From Adineta steineri (taxonomy: Eukaryota > Rotifera > Eurotatoria > Adinetida > Adinetidae): a stretch of DNA of 64,000 nt. Numbering within the stretch: position 1 is the first letter of the stretch; each line of letters begins with the position of its first letter. The translations under genes and the position numbers were made by a program. The notes beneath the pieces are model-generated. The model was not told the DNA's origin, did not search any database, and worked only from the letters and a program-made list of their open reading frames with translations. The stretch lies in assembly GCA_905250115.1 (NCBI GenBank), contig CAJNOI010000114.1:62001-126000 (forward strand). Reading direction: 5' to 3'. Shown one piece after another: positions 50,070 to 60,632 of this stretch.

Positions 50070-52091
50070 TTATAATTTCTTTTTTATGCGTTCGAGGTTT
50101 CTTTTCAATTTTAGAAGATCAGGATGATTTGTTGGTAATGATTGTTCTGCATTTTGTACAGCACGTTCAAAAAATGAATGAGCTTTTGAATAGTTATCCA
50201 TCTTCACATACACCGTACCGATGTTTTTATAGGAAGCACCCAGATCGGGATGATCGGAAGGAAGTGATTGTTGTTGAATTGCAAGAGCCTTTTCATGAGA
50301 TAAAAGTGCTTTTGAATAATCACCCATAGCATAAGACACATTACCGATGTTGCTATAGGAAGCACCCAAACTAGGATGATTGGAAGGAAGTGATTGTTGT
50401 TGAATTGCAAGAGCCTTTTCATGAGATGAAAGTGCTTTTGGATAATCACCCGTAGCGTAAGACACATTACCGATGTTGCTATACGGACCACCCAAACTAG
50501 GATGATTGGAAGGAAGTGATTGTTGTTTGATTGCAAGAGCTTTTTCATGAGAGGAGAGTGCTTTCGGATAATCACCTAGATCTTCATACACCACACCGAT
50601 GTCGTTATAGATATTGCCCAAATTAATATCATTGGAAGGAAGTGTTTTTTCATAGATATCACGTGATTTTTCATAATATGTCAGTGCGTCTTGATATTCT
50701 CCTTGATCATTTTTGATCATACCTAATAGGTGGTAAATATAGGCCTTGTTACTTTCATCCGTTGTTCGATGAAGTGAAATTTCGTAAACTTCTTGAGCCT
50801 TATTAAACTGACCCATTTTAAATAGCAATTTACCTAATCTGAACCATCCTTCGCTATCTGGAAAGGTCTCCTGCCGTATACGATCAGTAAGAGTTCGAAG
50901 ATCTTGATCGTTATCACTGATCAATGTCAAATTCACTTGATAGAGATGGTTGTTTCCATCCATTGGTTTAATGTCTCCAATGCGAAAAATGGTATGCATA
51001 GAAAAGAGAACTTCATCTTCTGTATGAAAATAACTAACATCTGTAATAGAAGCAAATGGAGTTGTTGAGCGCGCAGTATTAATTGACATAACAAACAGAA
51101 TTCCAATAAGATCAGGATTTGTAGCAGTTTGTTGTGCAAAGTTAAGAGAAACATCTCGATTTTTACTAGTTGATAAAAAGTTACTAAATGAAAGAAGTCC
51201 ACCTTTTGTTTTTGTCATTTCGGTGAAATTTTCTTTTGAAAGACCTTGTCCACGATAGAGTATAACTGTTTCACCTGGTGGATGATCATCAAATTGTTCC
51301 GAATGTAGTCGTTGAATATCACAGTGTAGATCCTTGATAAAGAAACCCATGCGAATAATCATATCAACATCCATTAATCTTAGCGTTTGATTGAGCATAC
51401 GATATAAGAATGCATCCCATGTATACCACCATATGGGTATGTTGTTTTTGTATGTTGTTTGTAATTGATTAACATTTTTTAATTCATTCTCATCATCTTT
51501 ATATACTTCACGACAGTAACTAATAAATTCTTTAAAATGTTTGTCTTCGAAGTTAATAGTTAATAAGATCTCTTTCAATATCTGAGTATATATAAAGGTT
51601 GGATCTAATTGATCCAATTTCTTGTTTGATGCCACAAAGCTGATTGATGTGGCATTTTGCTCACATTGGTGAGCAGCTGGCTTGAGAGCATCACAGATTA
51701 ATGTCATATCTGTGAAGACTCCTTTTATTTTAGGCCATTCTTTTGCCCATTGTATATGGCATTCTTGATTGTTACAAAAAATAAAAATGGTATCTACTTG
51801 AGACATATTATGCACATGAGGCACAGTCTGTTGTCCAAGTGAACCAGAAACAATCATACATACTTTGTTGTTGTTAATGGTTTGAATAAATTCGACACAT
51901 TCTTCACCATTTGTGAACGTGTTTACGTTGTTAACTACACGTTTCAGTTGTTTGATTGTATTGCTACAATCAGCATTATTTTCATTAATATTGTTGTCCA
52001 ACCAAATGAGGAGGACATTTTGCATTCTTTGCATGTTAAGAAGTCGATTTGCAGTTGCTCTCGTGGAGACACTAGATTTGTTAGTGGCCAT
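50070..52091 (-). CDS. Arginine-type ADP-ribosyltransferase with TPR repeats, copy 1
   Basis: An intronless 673-residue protein. Residues ~22-155 form an alpha/beta, receiver-like domain (NVLLIWLDNN, VCMIVSGSLG, VDTIFIFCNN) lacking an obvious phosphoacceptor pattern. Residues ~160-395 are an ADP-ribosyltransferase domain of the R-S-E class: Arg280 in YRGQG, the STS strand at 301-309 (SFSNFLSTS), and Glu358/Glu360 in HTEDEVLF, the ExE pair used by arginine-specific enzymes. From ~412 come six Kinesin-light-chain-type TPR units, four of them near-identical 42-residue copies (DYPKALSSHEKALAI and SLPSNHP cores). It probably mono-ADP-ribosylates a protein bound by the TPR superhelix; the target is unknown. 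The catalytic residues look intact. It shares its flanks with the copy at 58329-60632. The absence of introns contrasts with every conserved gene in this window. Confidence 0.9.
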   Translation of the reverse strand: MATNKSSVSTRATANRLLNMQRMQNVLLIWLDNNINENNADCSNTIKQLKRVVNNVNTFTNGEECVEFIQTINNNKVCMIVSGSLGQQTVPHVHNMSQVDTIFIFCNNQECHIQWAKEWPKIKGVFTDMTLICDALKPAAHQCEQNATSISFVASNKKLDQLDPTFIYTQILKEILLTINFEDKHFKEFISYCREVYKDDENELKNVNQLQTTYKNNIPIWWYTWDAFLYRMLNQTLRLMDVDMIIRMGFFIKDLHCDIQRLHSEQFDDHPPGETVILYRGQGLSKENFTEMTKTKGGLLSFSNFLSTSKNRDVSLNFAQQTATNPDLIGILFVMSINTARSTTPFASITDVSYFHTEDEVLFSMHTIFRIGDIKPMDGNNHLYQVNLTLISDNDQDLRTLTDRIRQETFPDSEGWFRLGKLLFKMGQFNKAQEVYEISLHRTTDESNKAYIYHLLGMIKNDQGEYQDALTYYEKSRDIYEKTLPSNDINLGNIYNDIGVVYEDLGDYPKALSSHEKALAIKQQSLPSNHPSLGGPYSNIGNVSYATGDYPKALSSHEKALAIQQQSLPSNHPSLGASYSNIGNVSYAMGDYSKALLSHEKALAIQQQSLPSDHPDLGASYKNIGTVYVKMDNYSKAHSFFERAVQNAEQSLPTNHPDLLKLKRNLERIKKKL
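50115..50640. repeat. 126-bp tandem repeats encoding TPR units (copy 1)
   Basis: The motif GAAGTGATTGTTGTT recurs at 50261, 50387 and 50513, exactly 126 bp apart, each repeat encoding one 42-residue TPR unit. High nucleotide similarity between adjacent units suggests recent expansion or homogenisation by unequal exchange or gene conversion. Confidence 0.88.
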
Positions 52092-52892
52092 TGACTATGA
52101 TTATTTGTTAGTTGTAATATAAATGTGTTGTATTTGGGTAGTTTGAAAAAAATTGTGAATGAAAGAATTATGAAAGCATCTTATTTTATAGTGTCTCACT
52201 TCCTATGGAGATTCATTTTTCTATTTTTTTTTCTTTTGAATTAGACAACAACGCCTTTTTCAGCCATTATTGTACATGTTGTTATGAAAAACGAACAAAC
52301 ATTAACACAGACATTACTTAGTAATAAGCAGAGAATGAAAAAGAAATGGTGAAGTATTTTTGCGATTGCCAGTCACTAAAATAATCCGCGAAAAGAAATT
52401 TTACTACGCATTTTGATGAAACAAAATAACCATCTTCAAGAATTGTTTTTCTTTCTGTTCTCATGTTTGATGTTGCTGAAGACTCGAACGTTGAAAATAG
52501 TTCTTTTGTGGCAGACATTATAGTTTATAAAAATTGACAAGATGATGCTATTCAAACACAAAATACTTATATTATTTTATTTCTATGATGAAATATAGTC
52601 TATGGTCTTTTTTATTGCAAATTGAATTTTGATCAAAAAATGACTCTTTTCTATGGAACTTGCGAGTTATGTGGATATTCACAAAACGAGTTGCTTCTTT
52701 CACGATAACGACATAACAATCTTCAGTTATTTAACACTGCATTCATCATCATGTTCATCCACCTGATATGCACGATCCTCCTCGCAACTGAAATACCACT
52801 CCATGTCTCACACGCAGCTACCAGCTTTATTAAAACACGTTTCAGCATCTATATTATCATATATATTGTACACAGCCTGTATGTTCATAGAG

Positions 52893-52950
52893 TGCTTGTG
52901 AGTGTGAGGTTGTCGGTGTCGATGGATGAGGGAGTTGGCGTGAGTAATTA
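52893..52950 (+). repeat. Degenerate hexamer tract, telomere-like
   Basis: Reads in steps of six as GTGAGT, GTGAGG, TTGTCG, GTGTCG, ATGGAT, GAGGGA, GTTGGC, GTGAGT. It shares the consecutive words GTTGGCGTGAGT with the tract at 57523. A diverged form of a GTGGGT-type (equivalent to TGTGGG) repeat is my reading. Confidence 0.55.
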
Positions 52951-53314
52951 TCTGTTCCTTATGAACATCTACAGTTACATCTACGTACATACTCACTTGT
53001 TCTTTACCTTCTTTTTATTTTCATAAGTCAAAGACTACGTGTATGCATGTTCTATGACTAATATAATGTTATCAGAAATATGAAAGATCAACAAACGTGC
53101 GCATTTCGATAAATCAAAAAAAATCTAGTAACACTATCTTTTTAAAATTCATAAATGTTCCTTCACGTATTATTTTGCTTCCACACTAATCGTATGTTTG
53201 AAATAAATAAATAAGCTATAATGCAACCATCTAATTGACCATTCTCATCTACTTGTCATTGGATAATGATTAGGTGTAAACTCTTGTAAAGCTTTACATC
53301 TTCTTAATTATGTT

Positions 53315-53372
53315 AGGGTGTAGGTGTGGATGTAGGTGTTGCTACTATATTCACCTAGCATCCACACCCACC
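53315..53372. repeat. Telomere-like hexamer hairpin
   Basis: A G-rich arm (GGTGTA GGTGTG GATGTA GGTGTT) is followed after ~20 bp by a C-rich arm (CATCCACACCCACCCC). The two arms can pair. The words CACCCACACCC/GGGTGTGGGTG correspond to tandem TGTGGG. Confidence 0.65.
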
Positions 53373-53659
53373 CCTGGCGATTCTTCGATTTTCTATTTTA
53401 AACATTAGATTGTTGTTAAAAGTCTCTAATTTCTATATATCTTTCTACTGATTTGAGATGAATTTTGTATGCAATATATGAAATATTCCAAATTTACCTG
53501 ATGATAATCCCTTAAGCAAGGATCGAAACACGTCGTAAATAGCTTAGAATTATCTTGTAGACACACTCACATCTGTGAAGAAAATCATTTCGTTTTATTT
53601 ATCTTATTATGGCTATATAAGATGTAGTTTATTTTCTTGATTAAAGATATAAAATAATA

Positions 53660-55034
53660 TTAAGAATGAAAAGTCGAATCAATATTTGCCTCATAGTTTT
53701 TTCTAATTTTGTTGAATTCTTCATCTTCTCGAATTAATTGCTTTGCTTCATCGATGGTTTTTACTTTGAACAATTCAAGAAGTAAATGATCTTCAAGTTT
53801 TGGAAGTTCACTCCATACCATGCGTTGTGAACAGCCCATTCTTTTCGAAGTTGTATTCGTTTCAGCTGATTTGATGAGTGGCTTTTTTTCCATCGTATTT
53901 TTTTCCCATGCAAGTTCTCCATTTATTTGTCGTTTCAATATATATTTCCAAAATGGTTTTGTATTTACATCGTAGTAATTATCAAATTGACTGTTACCGC
54001 AGATTGTGACACCATCACAACCTTCCGTCTTGTACCAAATCAAATGGCAATTAGGACATTTTTTGATTAGATTTCGAGGATCTTTATTATCGAATAAATT
54101 GTAAGACATAAATGGATGAACTTGTTCGACAAAATCATCACAAATTTTAACATTTTTCTGTTGCATTTTAATATAAAATGTATAATAATCTAAATGTTGC
54201 ATCGCCGCGCCATGTTTTATTTTAAATTCTTCTAATAACTTTTCCATTTCATTCTTAAACTCCACAATGAGCATATGAAAAATTTCATCCTGCTCGTCAG
54301 AAGACATCGACTTAGCTTTAACAGCAAGTGCTGAATATTCTTGAAAAAGCTTATCTGCTGTCTTGTCATATACATTGAAAGAATCTCTCATTTTAAGTTT
54401 TATTTCAGTGACGTTGAATTTTGAGAAAGAAATCTTCGTCTGTTATTATAATTTGTATTGGTTCCATGTTCGATATACAATTATACATGAAACCTGAAAT
54501 TTCCGGAGACCAACTATTTTTCGAATAAAATATTATATTTGTACAATAATCTTTAAATAATTCGCAAATTGTATCGTAATCTTTTTTTGGATTTTCAGAA
54601 TGATCCCAATGAGAAATCATAACAACAATGTTTTTATCATAATCATAAATAGGTCTTTCTACTTCATAGCAGTTTTCCAGCATAGTATCAAAACGAGATT
54701 CATATTTAGTAATAATAAAAGCTGTGTTAATTTTTGTCGCTACTAAAGCACTTCTTAACAAAAATGCATGTTTGTATGTTTCCGATGAACTGTTTGTTCC
54801 AGGTGTATCGATTAAAAGAAATGCCTTGTCACCACAATTAACGTTATTACGATAAAGGCTTTGCGTCACACTTCCTGCTCCTGCACCCGCATCATTCTCT
54901 GTACTACAAAGTAAATTATACAACGTCGTTTTTCCCGCTCCTGTTCGCCCCATAACGATAGCAGTTGGCTTAATTCGTGGCGGATTTGGATTTGGAGCTA
55001 GTTTGTGCTGCATTAAAACTTTAACCTTGGACAT
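53660..55034 (-). pseudogene. P-loop GTPase gene with a single frameshift
   Basis: Two abutting reading frames form one gene of about 455 residues. Frame A (55034-54405) is a G domain: P-loop GRTGAGKTT (G1), DTPGTN (G3), and SHWD as a variant of the G4 N/TKxD motif. This resembles the AIG1/IMAP and septin-like group of G domains. Frame B continues without a gap and has a coiled helical region (KLFQEYSALAVKAKSMSSDE, FKNEMEKLLEEFKI) and a Cys-rich patch (CPNCHLIWYKTEGCDGVTICG) that may bind zinc. The frames differ by one base at an A4 run near 54413-54416: removing one A would restore continuity. That could be a true inactivating indel or an assembly error. Proteins with a G domain followed by a CPNC..GCDG element appear to be a large family in bdelloids (from memory, unverified). 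It sits between the two ART-TPR copies and is intronless like them. Confidence 0.75.
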
Positions 55035-55671
55035 AACTATTGCTGTTCCTAAATAAAAAAATTTATAATTTTATAACTTTGACACTCAATCCTTTTTCTA
55101 TGACATTCTGAGGATGCAAATATTTTTAGCATTAGGAACTCAATACATCGATTCTTATTAAAGAAGAAACGTTTCTTGAAACTGAAATTCTTGAGGATGT
55201 GGGTGAGTAGACGTGACACTTCTCTCTTCATTTCCATCCACTACCCACCCCCTCATTATAGTCGATACACCGTGATCTATTTTGTTCTGCTCTTGTGATT
55301 GGTTTAACTCTAAGTAAGGTCCTCACCTTCACCACCCCATTTCGGATCACGTACATGCAAGTCACATGAAATTCTCAGGATACGTTGTGACTATAGTGGA
55401 GGGTGTGCGTGTGGGAAAGAGCTGGCCACGTATCTGCCTTATAGGATCTTTACCATAGTTCTTGATCTATTGAAACTATCAAACAACTGTATTTGAAAAA
55501 CACATTACGAGTAAACACCTTTTCTTTCTGTGTATACTTGTTCGAGAAATCAATATGTTATTATAACGACTGATTAAGATTCTAATAAAATCGCATGATT
55601 TGTTGTATATCAGAAAAGAAACTATCGTATATTGTACGATTCATATTATAATGTTCTACTACAAAAGAAAA

Positions 55672-55768
55672 GGATGTGAGTGTTAGTGTGGCTGAGTATT
55701 GGCATGAATTCAGATAGGATCATCTACACTTACACTCTCACCCACGTGTGCCCACGCTGACCCTCAAG
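55672..55768. repeat. Telomere-like hexamer hairpin
   Basis: G-rich arm GGATGT GAGTGT TAGTGT GGCTGA, then a C-rich arm (CTTACACTCTCACCCACGTG, CCCACGCTGACCCTCAAG). It ends in ACCCTCAAG, as does the hairpin at 61108-61176, and the tract at 55190 begins with the complementary CTTGAGG. A common unit with defined ends is therefore suggested. Confidence 0.6.
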
Positions 55769-57522
55769 ATGGTTTCTTCCAAGGCTTCGGGTCATTTCAG
55801 GTGATGGGATCGTTGTCCGTGAAAGTATATTTAAGAAATTGCAAAATTCTATAACATTTAATTAAGATCTTAACACTATTTAACTGCATAATAATCATTG
55901 ATTGTAAAAAAATTCTCAGTTTCAAACATAAATCTTTCTAATATAATGCTTGTAACGGTTGCTGCATTATTTTTTTTAATTTACAATAGTCAACGAATGA
56001 TATATATACGGCTGAGTGAAGTACTGATTACATTTAAATCGGCAACATACGAACTTTAATGGTTCATATAGTTTTATCATATAAGATTTACAAAACATTT
56101 TGAACAATTACAAGAAAAAGAAAAGAAATATCATACTATGTGAAATACTTACGATCGGTATTCATCAACCTTGGAAATGATATTGACAATAAAATGAGAA
56201 ATTATAAGGTAACCACCTGTATTTATTGGCAACCAAAAAAAAATATACCCACTTTTTGGTGTTTTTTCCTTGCTGCTTTGTTTACTCGGTAGGAAGAATC
56301 CAACAACATTACAAATTTTCTTTTCTTTCTGGATCAACATAAAATCGAAGAACAGTGTAAACAGAAAAGATTGAAAACAATATTCTGCAGTTGGTAATTT
56401 TCAAGAGTATCATGTTCTTCAGCCATGACACATCATTCTCTTTCTTTTCTTCTCTTTAAGTCATACATACATTCCTGAGTTAAATACGTATAATAAGATT
56501 CTTGAGTCATTTGCATGTGCTTAGAATTCATGAGCCATGTGTATTTCTTGTTCTCGTTTCTGAGTATATATACGTCTGTGCGTGTATGTTTAATCATCAG
56601 TTTTTTCATTTCCTTTGTTCATTTACATTCACATTGAAATAAACTCATATCTTCACAAAGAGTCAACTAAATGAAAGGTAGATGCTTCATTTCACTTCAT
56701 ATTTTTTGCCGTTTCATTCGTTGCGAAACTGATTATTGTTAATTTTGGCATCCGAATAAGAATGATATTATTTCATATGACTCAATAGAATGCAAGCGGC
56801 TATGTGCAGTCAGCTAGATATAATGAATTAGTTAGTAAATATTAAGTTATATCATAGTCTTACAACATTTGATTACTAACATATATGAAATATTTTAACC
56901 AATTAGTAATTTTGCTTTATTAACTGTTTATTACATTCAATAAAAAGTATAAATTATACGTGAACTACCTAATTATAATTATAATATAAATGCATGTCTT
57001 ACTGCATAACGTCGATTCAAAAATAAATCAATAAGGATAGAGAATACTTTCCTTTTTAGCTAAAAAGATAAGGAAAACTTGAAGTTTTATATATTTAGGA
57101 TTTGGGTGCAGAAAATTAATGAATATTCATCCTCGTTCATAGAAAATCAAGACAGGAAAATATCATTATTTTCTCCAATTTGAACTAACTTTGACGTCAA
57201 TCAAATAGAATATTTACTTACTAGTTATGTGTTCGTACAATTTTGTAATAAATATATACACATACAAGTGATTCTGGTGGCTATTGTACTGGTTTTCCCA
57301 AAACACGGTTGAAGAAAACAGGAAACGGTTGCACTTAAAATCTTTATCAAAGGATATTTGATACTTTCAAAAATGGGAAAAACTAATTTAGTAAACTACA
57401 AGTTCTTTCTTTTATATTATTTAGAGACTGCAAGATATATAGAACTTCACTGGCAGAATCTGTAATACAAATTCTGTTTTGTATTTAACACAGAACAAAT
57501 ACGATCACGAATTTAACATAAG

Positions 57523-57600
57523 GGTGGGTGTGGATGTGAGTGTTGGCGTGAGTATTGGTGTAGGTGAGAGTGTGGATGTGTGTATGTGGATGAGAATAAC
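57523..57600 (+). repeat. Longest telomere-like degenerate hexamer array
   Basis: Starts GTGGGTGTGG and continues in register as GTGGAT, GTGAGT, GTTGGC, GTGAGT, ATTGGT, GTAGGT, GAGAGT, GTGGAT, GTGTGT. This gives about 12 units of six bases with strong period but drifting sequence. GTGGGT is a rotation of TGTGGG. Short C-rich complements (ACACCCACACT at 57609; CTCACCCACACTC at 57699) follow. Confidence 0.7.
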
Positions 57601-57625
57601 CTTACACAACACCCACACTAAGGAG

Positions 57626-57693
57626 CTGCGGAGTACTCCGAAACCCGATTATGACTCCGACGGAATCGGAGTCAAAAAAAGGTGACTCCGCAG
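57626..57693. repeat. GACTCCG palindrome
   Basis: Begins CTGCGGAGT and ends ACTCCGCAG, with an internal hairpin GACTCCGACGGAATCGGAGTC. The GACTCCGACGG word also occurs in the foldback element of the Tudor-gene intron (44104), suggesting one repeat family. It is GC-rich relative to its surroundings. Confidence 0.75.
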
Positions 57694-58328
57694 GTCCCTC
57701 ACCCACACTCATCGAAACATTTCGCATATCTGTGTGCTTCACTTTAAAATTCATCTAATAAATCACATATGAATTTTCTCTGTTCTCTATTATGTTCTCT
57801 ATATCTGGGGCTCAACTGCTGGGTTACCCATATATTGAAATTAGTCGTCTATATAAGCTCATGTCATCAATCGATATCACCATTGAGATAGACCAAGATA
57901 TAATTTCATATACATATATATTTTTAGTATATGAAAGTTTTGATTCTGTTCCTCAGTTACTTTCTTATATATACAGATATTCTATTCGTTTAACATGGAT
58001 GAGCTTATCGATGGTATGAGCTATTCTTTGATATTGAAACAGAAAGAATAGTCTATTCTATTGATAAAATAAACTTTTTCTCTCCTTCTATATTTCTGCT
58101 GAGTTTCTTTCTTTCTTATCTAACACAACGAAACTCTACTTGTTCAGACATAATAATACAACCATGAAGATCTTTTCTACAATTTATATCTTTCCAATAT
58201 GTATTATTTATCTTACTGGTGAGCGTTACTACTCATATTTTATTCTCAACAAGAACAGAGTTTCAATAGAGACACATTTTCATTTTCATCAGTTTTATTT
58301 TTCTTCGAAAAAAAAAGACAGAAAGAAA

Positions 58329-60632
58329 TTATAATTTCTTTTTTATGCGTTCGAGATTTTCTGTATATATTTTAAGATCAGGATGATTCGCTGGTAATGA
58401 TTGTTGTGCATTTTGTACAGCACGTTCAAAAAATGAATGAGCTTTTGAATAGTTATCCATCTTCGCATACACCGTACCGATGTTGTTATAGGAAGCACTC
58501 AAACTAGGATGATTGGAAGGTAGTGATTGTTGTTTGATTGCAAAGGCCTTTTCATAATTAGAAAGTGCTTTTGGATAATCACGCATGCTGTCATATACTA
58601 AACCGATGCCCATGTAGGAAGAAACCAAATCTGGATGATTGGAAGGAAGTGATTGTTGTTGGATTTCAAGTGCTTTTTCGTAAGATGAAAGTGCTTTTGG
58701 ATAATCACCCATGTTGTAATACACATTACCGATGTTGTAATAGGAACCACCCAAACTAGGATGATTGGGAGGAAGTGATTGTTGTTTGATTGTAAGAGCT
58801 TTTTCATAAGAGGAGAGTGCTTTCAGATAATTACCCATGCTATCATACACACTACCGATGTTGTTATAGGAAGCACCCAAATCAGGATGATTGGAAGGAA
58901 GTGATTGTTGTCGAATAGCAAGGGCTTTTTCATGAGATAAAAGTGCTTTTGTATAATCACCCATACTGTGATACACCAAACCGATGTTGTTATAGCAAAC
59001 ACCCAAATCAGGATGATTGGGAGGAAGTGATTGTTGTTTGATTGCAAGAGCTTTTTCATGAGAGGAGAGTGCTTTTGGATAATCACCTATATCTTCATAC
59101 ACCACACCGATGTCGTTATAGATATTGCCCAAATTAATATCAGTGGAAGGAAGTGTTTTTTCGTAGATAGCAAGTGATCTTTCATAGTATGTAAGTGCTT
59201 CTTGGTATTCTCCTTGATTATATTTGATCCAACCTAGTCGATGATAAATAGGCCCCTTGTTACTTTCACTTAATGTGTGATGAAGTAAAATTTCGTAAAC
59301 TTCTTGAGCCCTGTTAAAGTAACCCATTTTTAATAGCAATAATCCTAATCTGTACCATCCTGCCGAATTTGGAGAGGTCTCTTGTCGAATACGATCAGTA
59401 AGAGTACGAAGATCTTGATCATTATCATTGATTAATGTTAAATTCACTTTATAGAGATGATTATTTCCATCCATTGGTTTAATATCACCAATACGAAAAA
59501 TGGTATGCATAGAAAAGAGAACTTCATCTTCTGTATGAAAATAACTAACATCTGTAACATCAGCAAATGGAGTTGTTGAATCTGTAGGATCAATCGACAT
59601 AACAAATAGAATTCCAACAAGATCAGGATTTGTGGTAGTTTGTTGAGCGAAAGAAAGAGAAACATCTTGATTTTTACTAGTTGATAAAAAGTTATTAAAT
59701 GAAAGAAGTCCACCTTTAGTTTTTGTCATTTCAGTGAAATCTTCTTTTGAAAGACCTTGTCCACGATAAACTGTAAATGTCGTACCTGATAGATGCCCAT
59801 CGAATTGTTCTGAATGTAGCCGTTGAATATCATGATGTAGATCATTAATAAAGAAACCCATTCGAACAATAATATCAGCATCCATTAATCGTAATGCTTG
59901 ATTGAGCATACGATATAAAAATGCATTCCATGTATACCACCATATAGGTATGTTGTTTTTGTATGTTGTTTGTAACTGACGAACATTTTTTAATCCTTTT
60001 TCATTATCATCAAATACTTCACGACAATAAGTAATAAATTCTTTGAAATGTTTGTCTTCGAATTTGATGGTTAATAAGATCTCTTTCAAGATCAGAGTAT
60101 ACATAAATGATGGATCTAATTGATCCAATTTCTTGTTTGATGCTACAAAGCTGATTGATGTGGCATTTTGCTCACATTGGTGAGCAGCTTGCTTGAGAGC
60201 TTCACAGATTGATGTTATATCTGTGAAGACTCCTTTTATTTTGGACCATTCTTCTGCCCATTGTTTATGCCATTGTTGATTGTCACAAAAAATAAAAATG
60301 GTGTCTACTTGGGACATATCATGCACATGAGGCACAATATGTTGTCCAAGTGAACCAGAAACAATCATACATACTTTGTTGTTGGTGATGGTTTGAATAA
60401 ATTCAACACATTCTTTACCATTAGTAAACGTGTTTATGTTGTTAACAACACGTTTTAATTGCTTGATTGTATTATTACAACCAGCATTATTGTCATTTAT
60501 ATTGCTGTCCAGCCAGATAAGGAGGACATTTTGCATTCTTTGCATGTTCATACGTCGAATGTTAGTTGCACGCATAGAAACTCCAGATGTTGGATGAATT
60601 TTTTTTGTACCACTTGGTTTGCTAGTTGCCAT
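58329..60632 (-). CDS. Arginine-type ADP-ribosyltransferase with TPR repeats, copy 2
   Basis: An intronless 767-residue paralogue of the protein at 50070-52091, aligning along its whole length. The difference of 94 residues is explained by a 10-residue longer N-terminus (MATSKPSGTKKIHPTSG) and two additional 42-residue TPR units, eight instead of six. The receiver-like N-terminal domain (NVLLIWLDSN, VCMIVSGSLGQ) and the R-S-E ADP-ribosyltransferase residues are retained: Arg290 in YRGQG, SFNNFLSTS, and Glu368/Glu370 in HTEDEVLF. The TPR core reads DYPKALSSYEKAL with SLPSNHPD spacers. The divergence is mostly silent or conservative by eye in the catalytic half, implying both copies are kept by selection. 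No frameshift is present. The natural target and trigger are unknown. Confidence 0.9.
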   Translation of the reverse strand: MATSKPSGTKKIHPTSGVSMRATNIRRMNMQRMQNVLLIWLDSNINDNNAGCNNTIKQLKRVVNNINTFTNGKECVEFIQTITNNKVCMIVSGSLGQHIVPHVHDMSQVDTIFIFCDNQQWHKQWAEEWSKIKGVFTDITSICEALKQAAHQCEQNATSISFVASNKKLDQLDPSFMYTLILKEILLTIKFEDKHFKEFITYCREVFDDNEKGLKNVRQLQTTYKNNIPIWWYTWNAFLYRMLNQALRLMDADIIVRMGFFINDLHHDIQRLHSEQFDGHLSGTTFTVYRGQGLSKEDFTEMTKTKGGLLSFNNFLSTSKNQDVSLSFAQQTTTNPDLVGILFVMSIDPTDSTTPFADVTDVSYFHTEDEVLFSMHTIFRIGDIKPMDGNNHLYKVNLTLINDNDQDLRTLTDRIRQETSPNSAGWYRLGLLLLKMGYFNRAQEVYEILLHHTLSESNKGPIYHRLGWIKYNQGEYQEALTYYERSLAIYEKTLPSTDINLGNIYNDIGVVYEDIGDYPKALSSHEKALAIKQQSLPPNHPDLGVCYNNIGLVYHSMGDYTKALLSHEKALAIRQQSLPSNHPDLGASYNNIGSVYDSMGNYLKALSSYEKALTIKQQSLPPNHPSLGGSYYNIGNVYYNMGDYPKALSSYEKALEIQQQSLPSNHPDLVSSYMGIGLVYDSMRDYPKALSNYEKAFAIKQQSLPSNHPSLSASYNNIGTVYAKMDNYSKAHSFFERAVQNAQQSLPANHPDLKIYTENLERIKKKL
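58380..59130. repeat. 126-bp tandem repeats encoding TPR units (copy 2)
   Basis: Six near-identical 126-bp units plus more diverged outer ones, recognisable by GGAAGTGATTGTTGTT and TGGATAATCACC words at regular spacing. There are two more units than in copy 1. Order and identity of units differ from copy 1, so expansion occurred after or alongside the duplication. Confidence 0.87.

Larger units (their letters stand above)
52092..53659. other. Spacer: duplicated ART upstream flank and hexamer-repeat tracts
   Basis: From 52092 to about 52700 this is the 5' flank of ART copy 1, similar to 60633-61105 behind copy 2; copy 2 lacks about 45 bp around 52388-52432 and a further stretch near 52240-52315. 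The ORF at 52318-52518 (-) falls in this flank and is not preserved in copy 2, so I reject it as a gene. Period-6 GTG-rich tracts lie at about 52893-52950 and 53315-53372. Confidence 0.65.
55035..58328. other. Spacer rich in telomere-like hexamer tracts
   Basis: No gene is recognised. G-rich/C-rich hexamer tracts occur at about 55195-55255, 55320-55425, 55672-55768 and 57523-57600. A small GACTCCG palindrome lies at 57626-57693. From about 57975 the sequence is the duplicated 3' flank of the ART-TPR gene, matching 49710-50069. The middle (55,800-57,450) is plain AT-rich DNA; the ORF at 56149-56340 has no domain. Confidence 0.6.

Noticed and set aside
50204..50575. Alternate-frame ORFs with repeated units inside both ART-TPR genes
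   Set aside because: They are shadows of the 126-bp TPR-coding repeats, whose length is divisible by three and so keeps other frames open.
52318..52518. 66-codon minus-strand ORF upstream of ART copy 1
   Set aside because: The equivalent region of copy 2 (about 60785-60935) has early stops and a 45-bp deletion, so the frame is not conserved.
57479..57685. ORF with Gly-Val repeats (GVDVSVGVSIGVGESVDV)
   Set aside because: It is the translation of the degenerate GTG-rich hexamer array, not a protein gene.
50115..59130. CRISPR-like regular repeats
   Set aside because: The regular spacing is from coding TPR units without unique spacers; the genome is eukaryotic.
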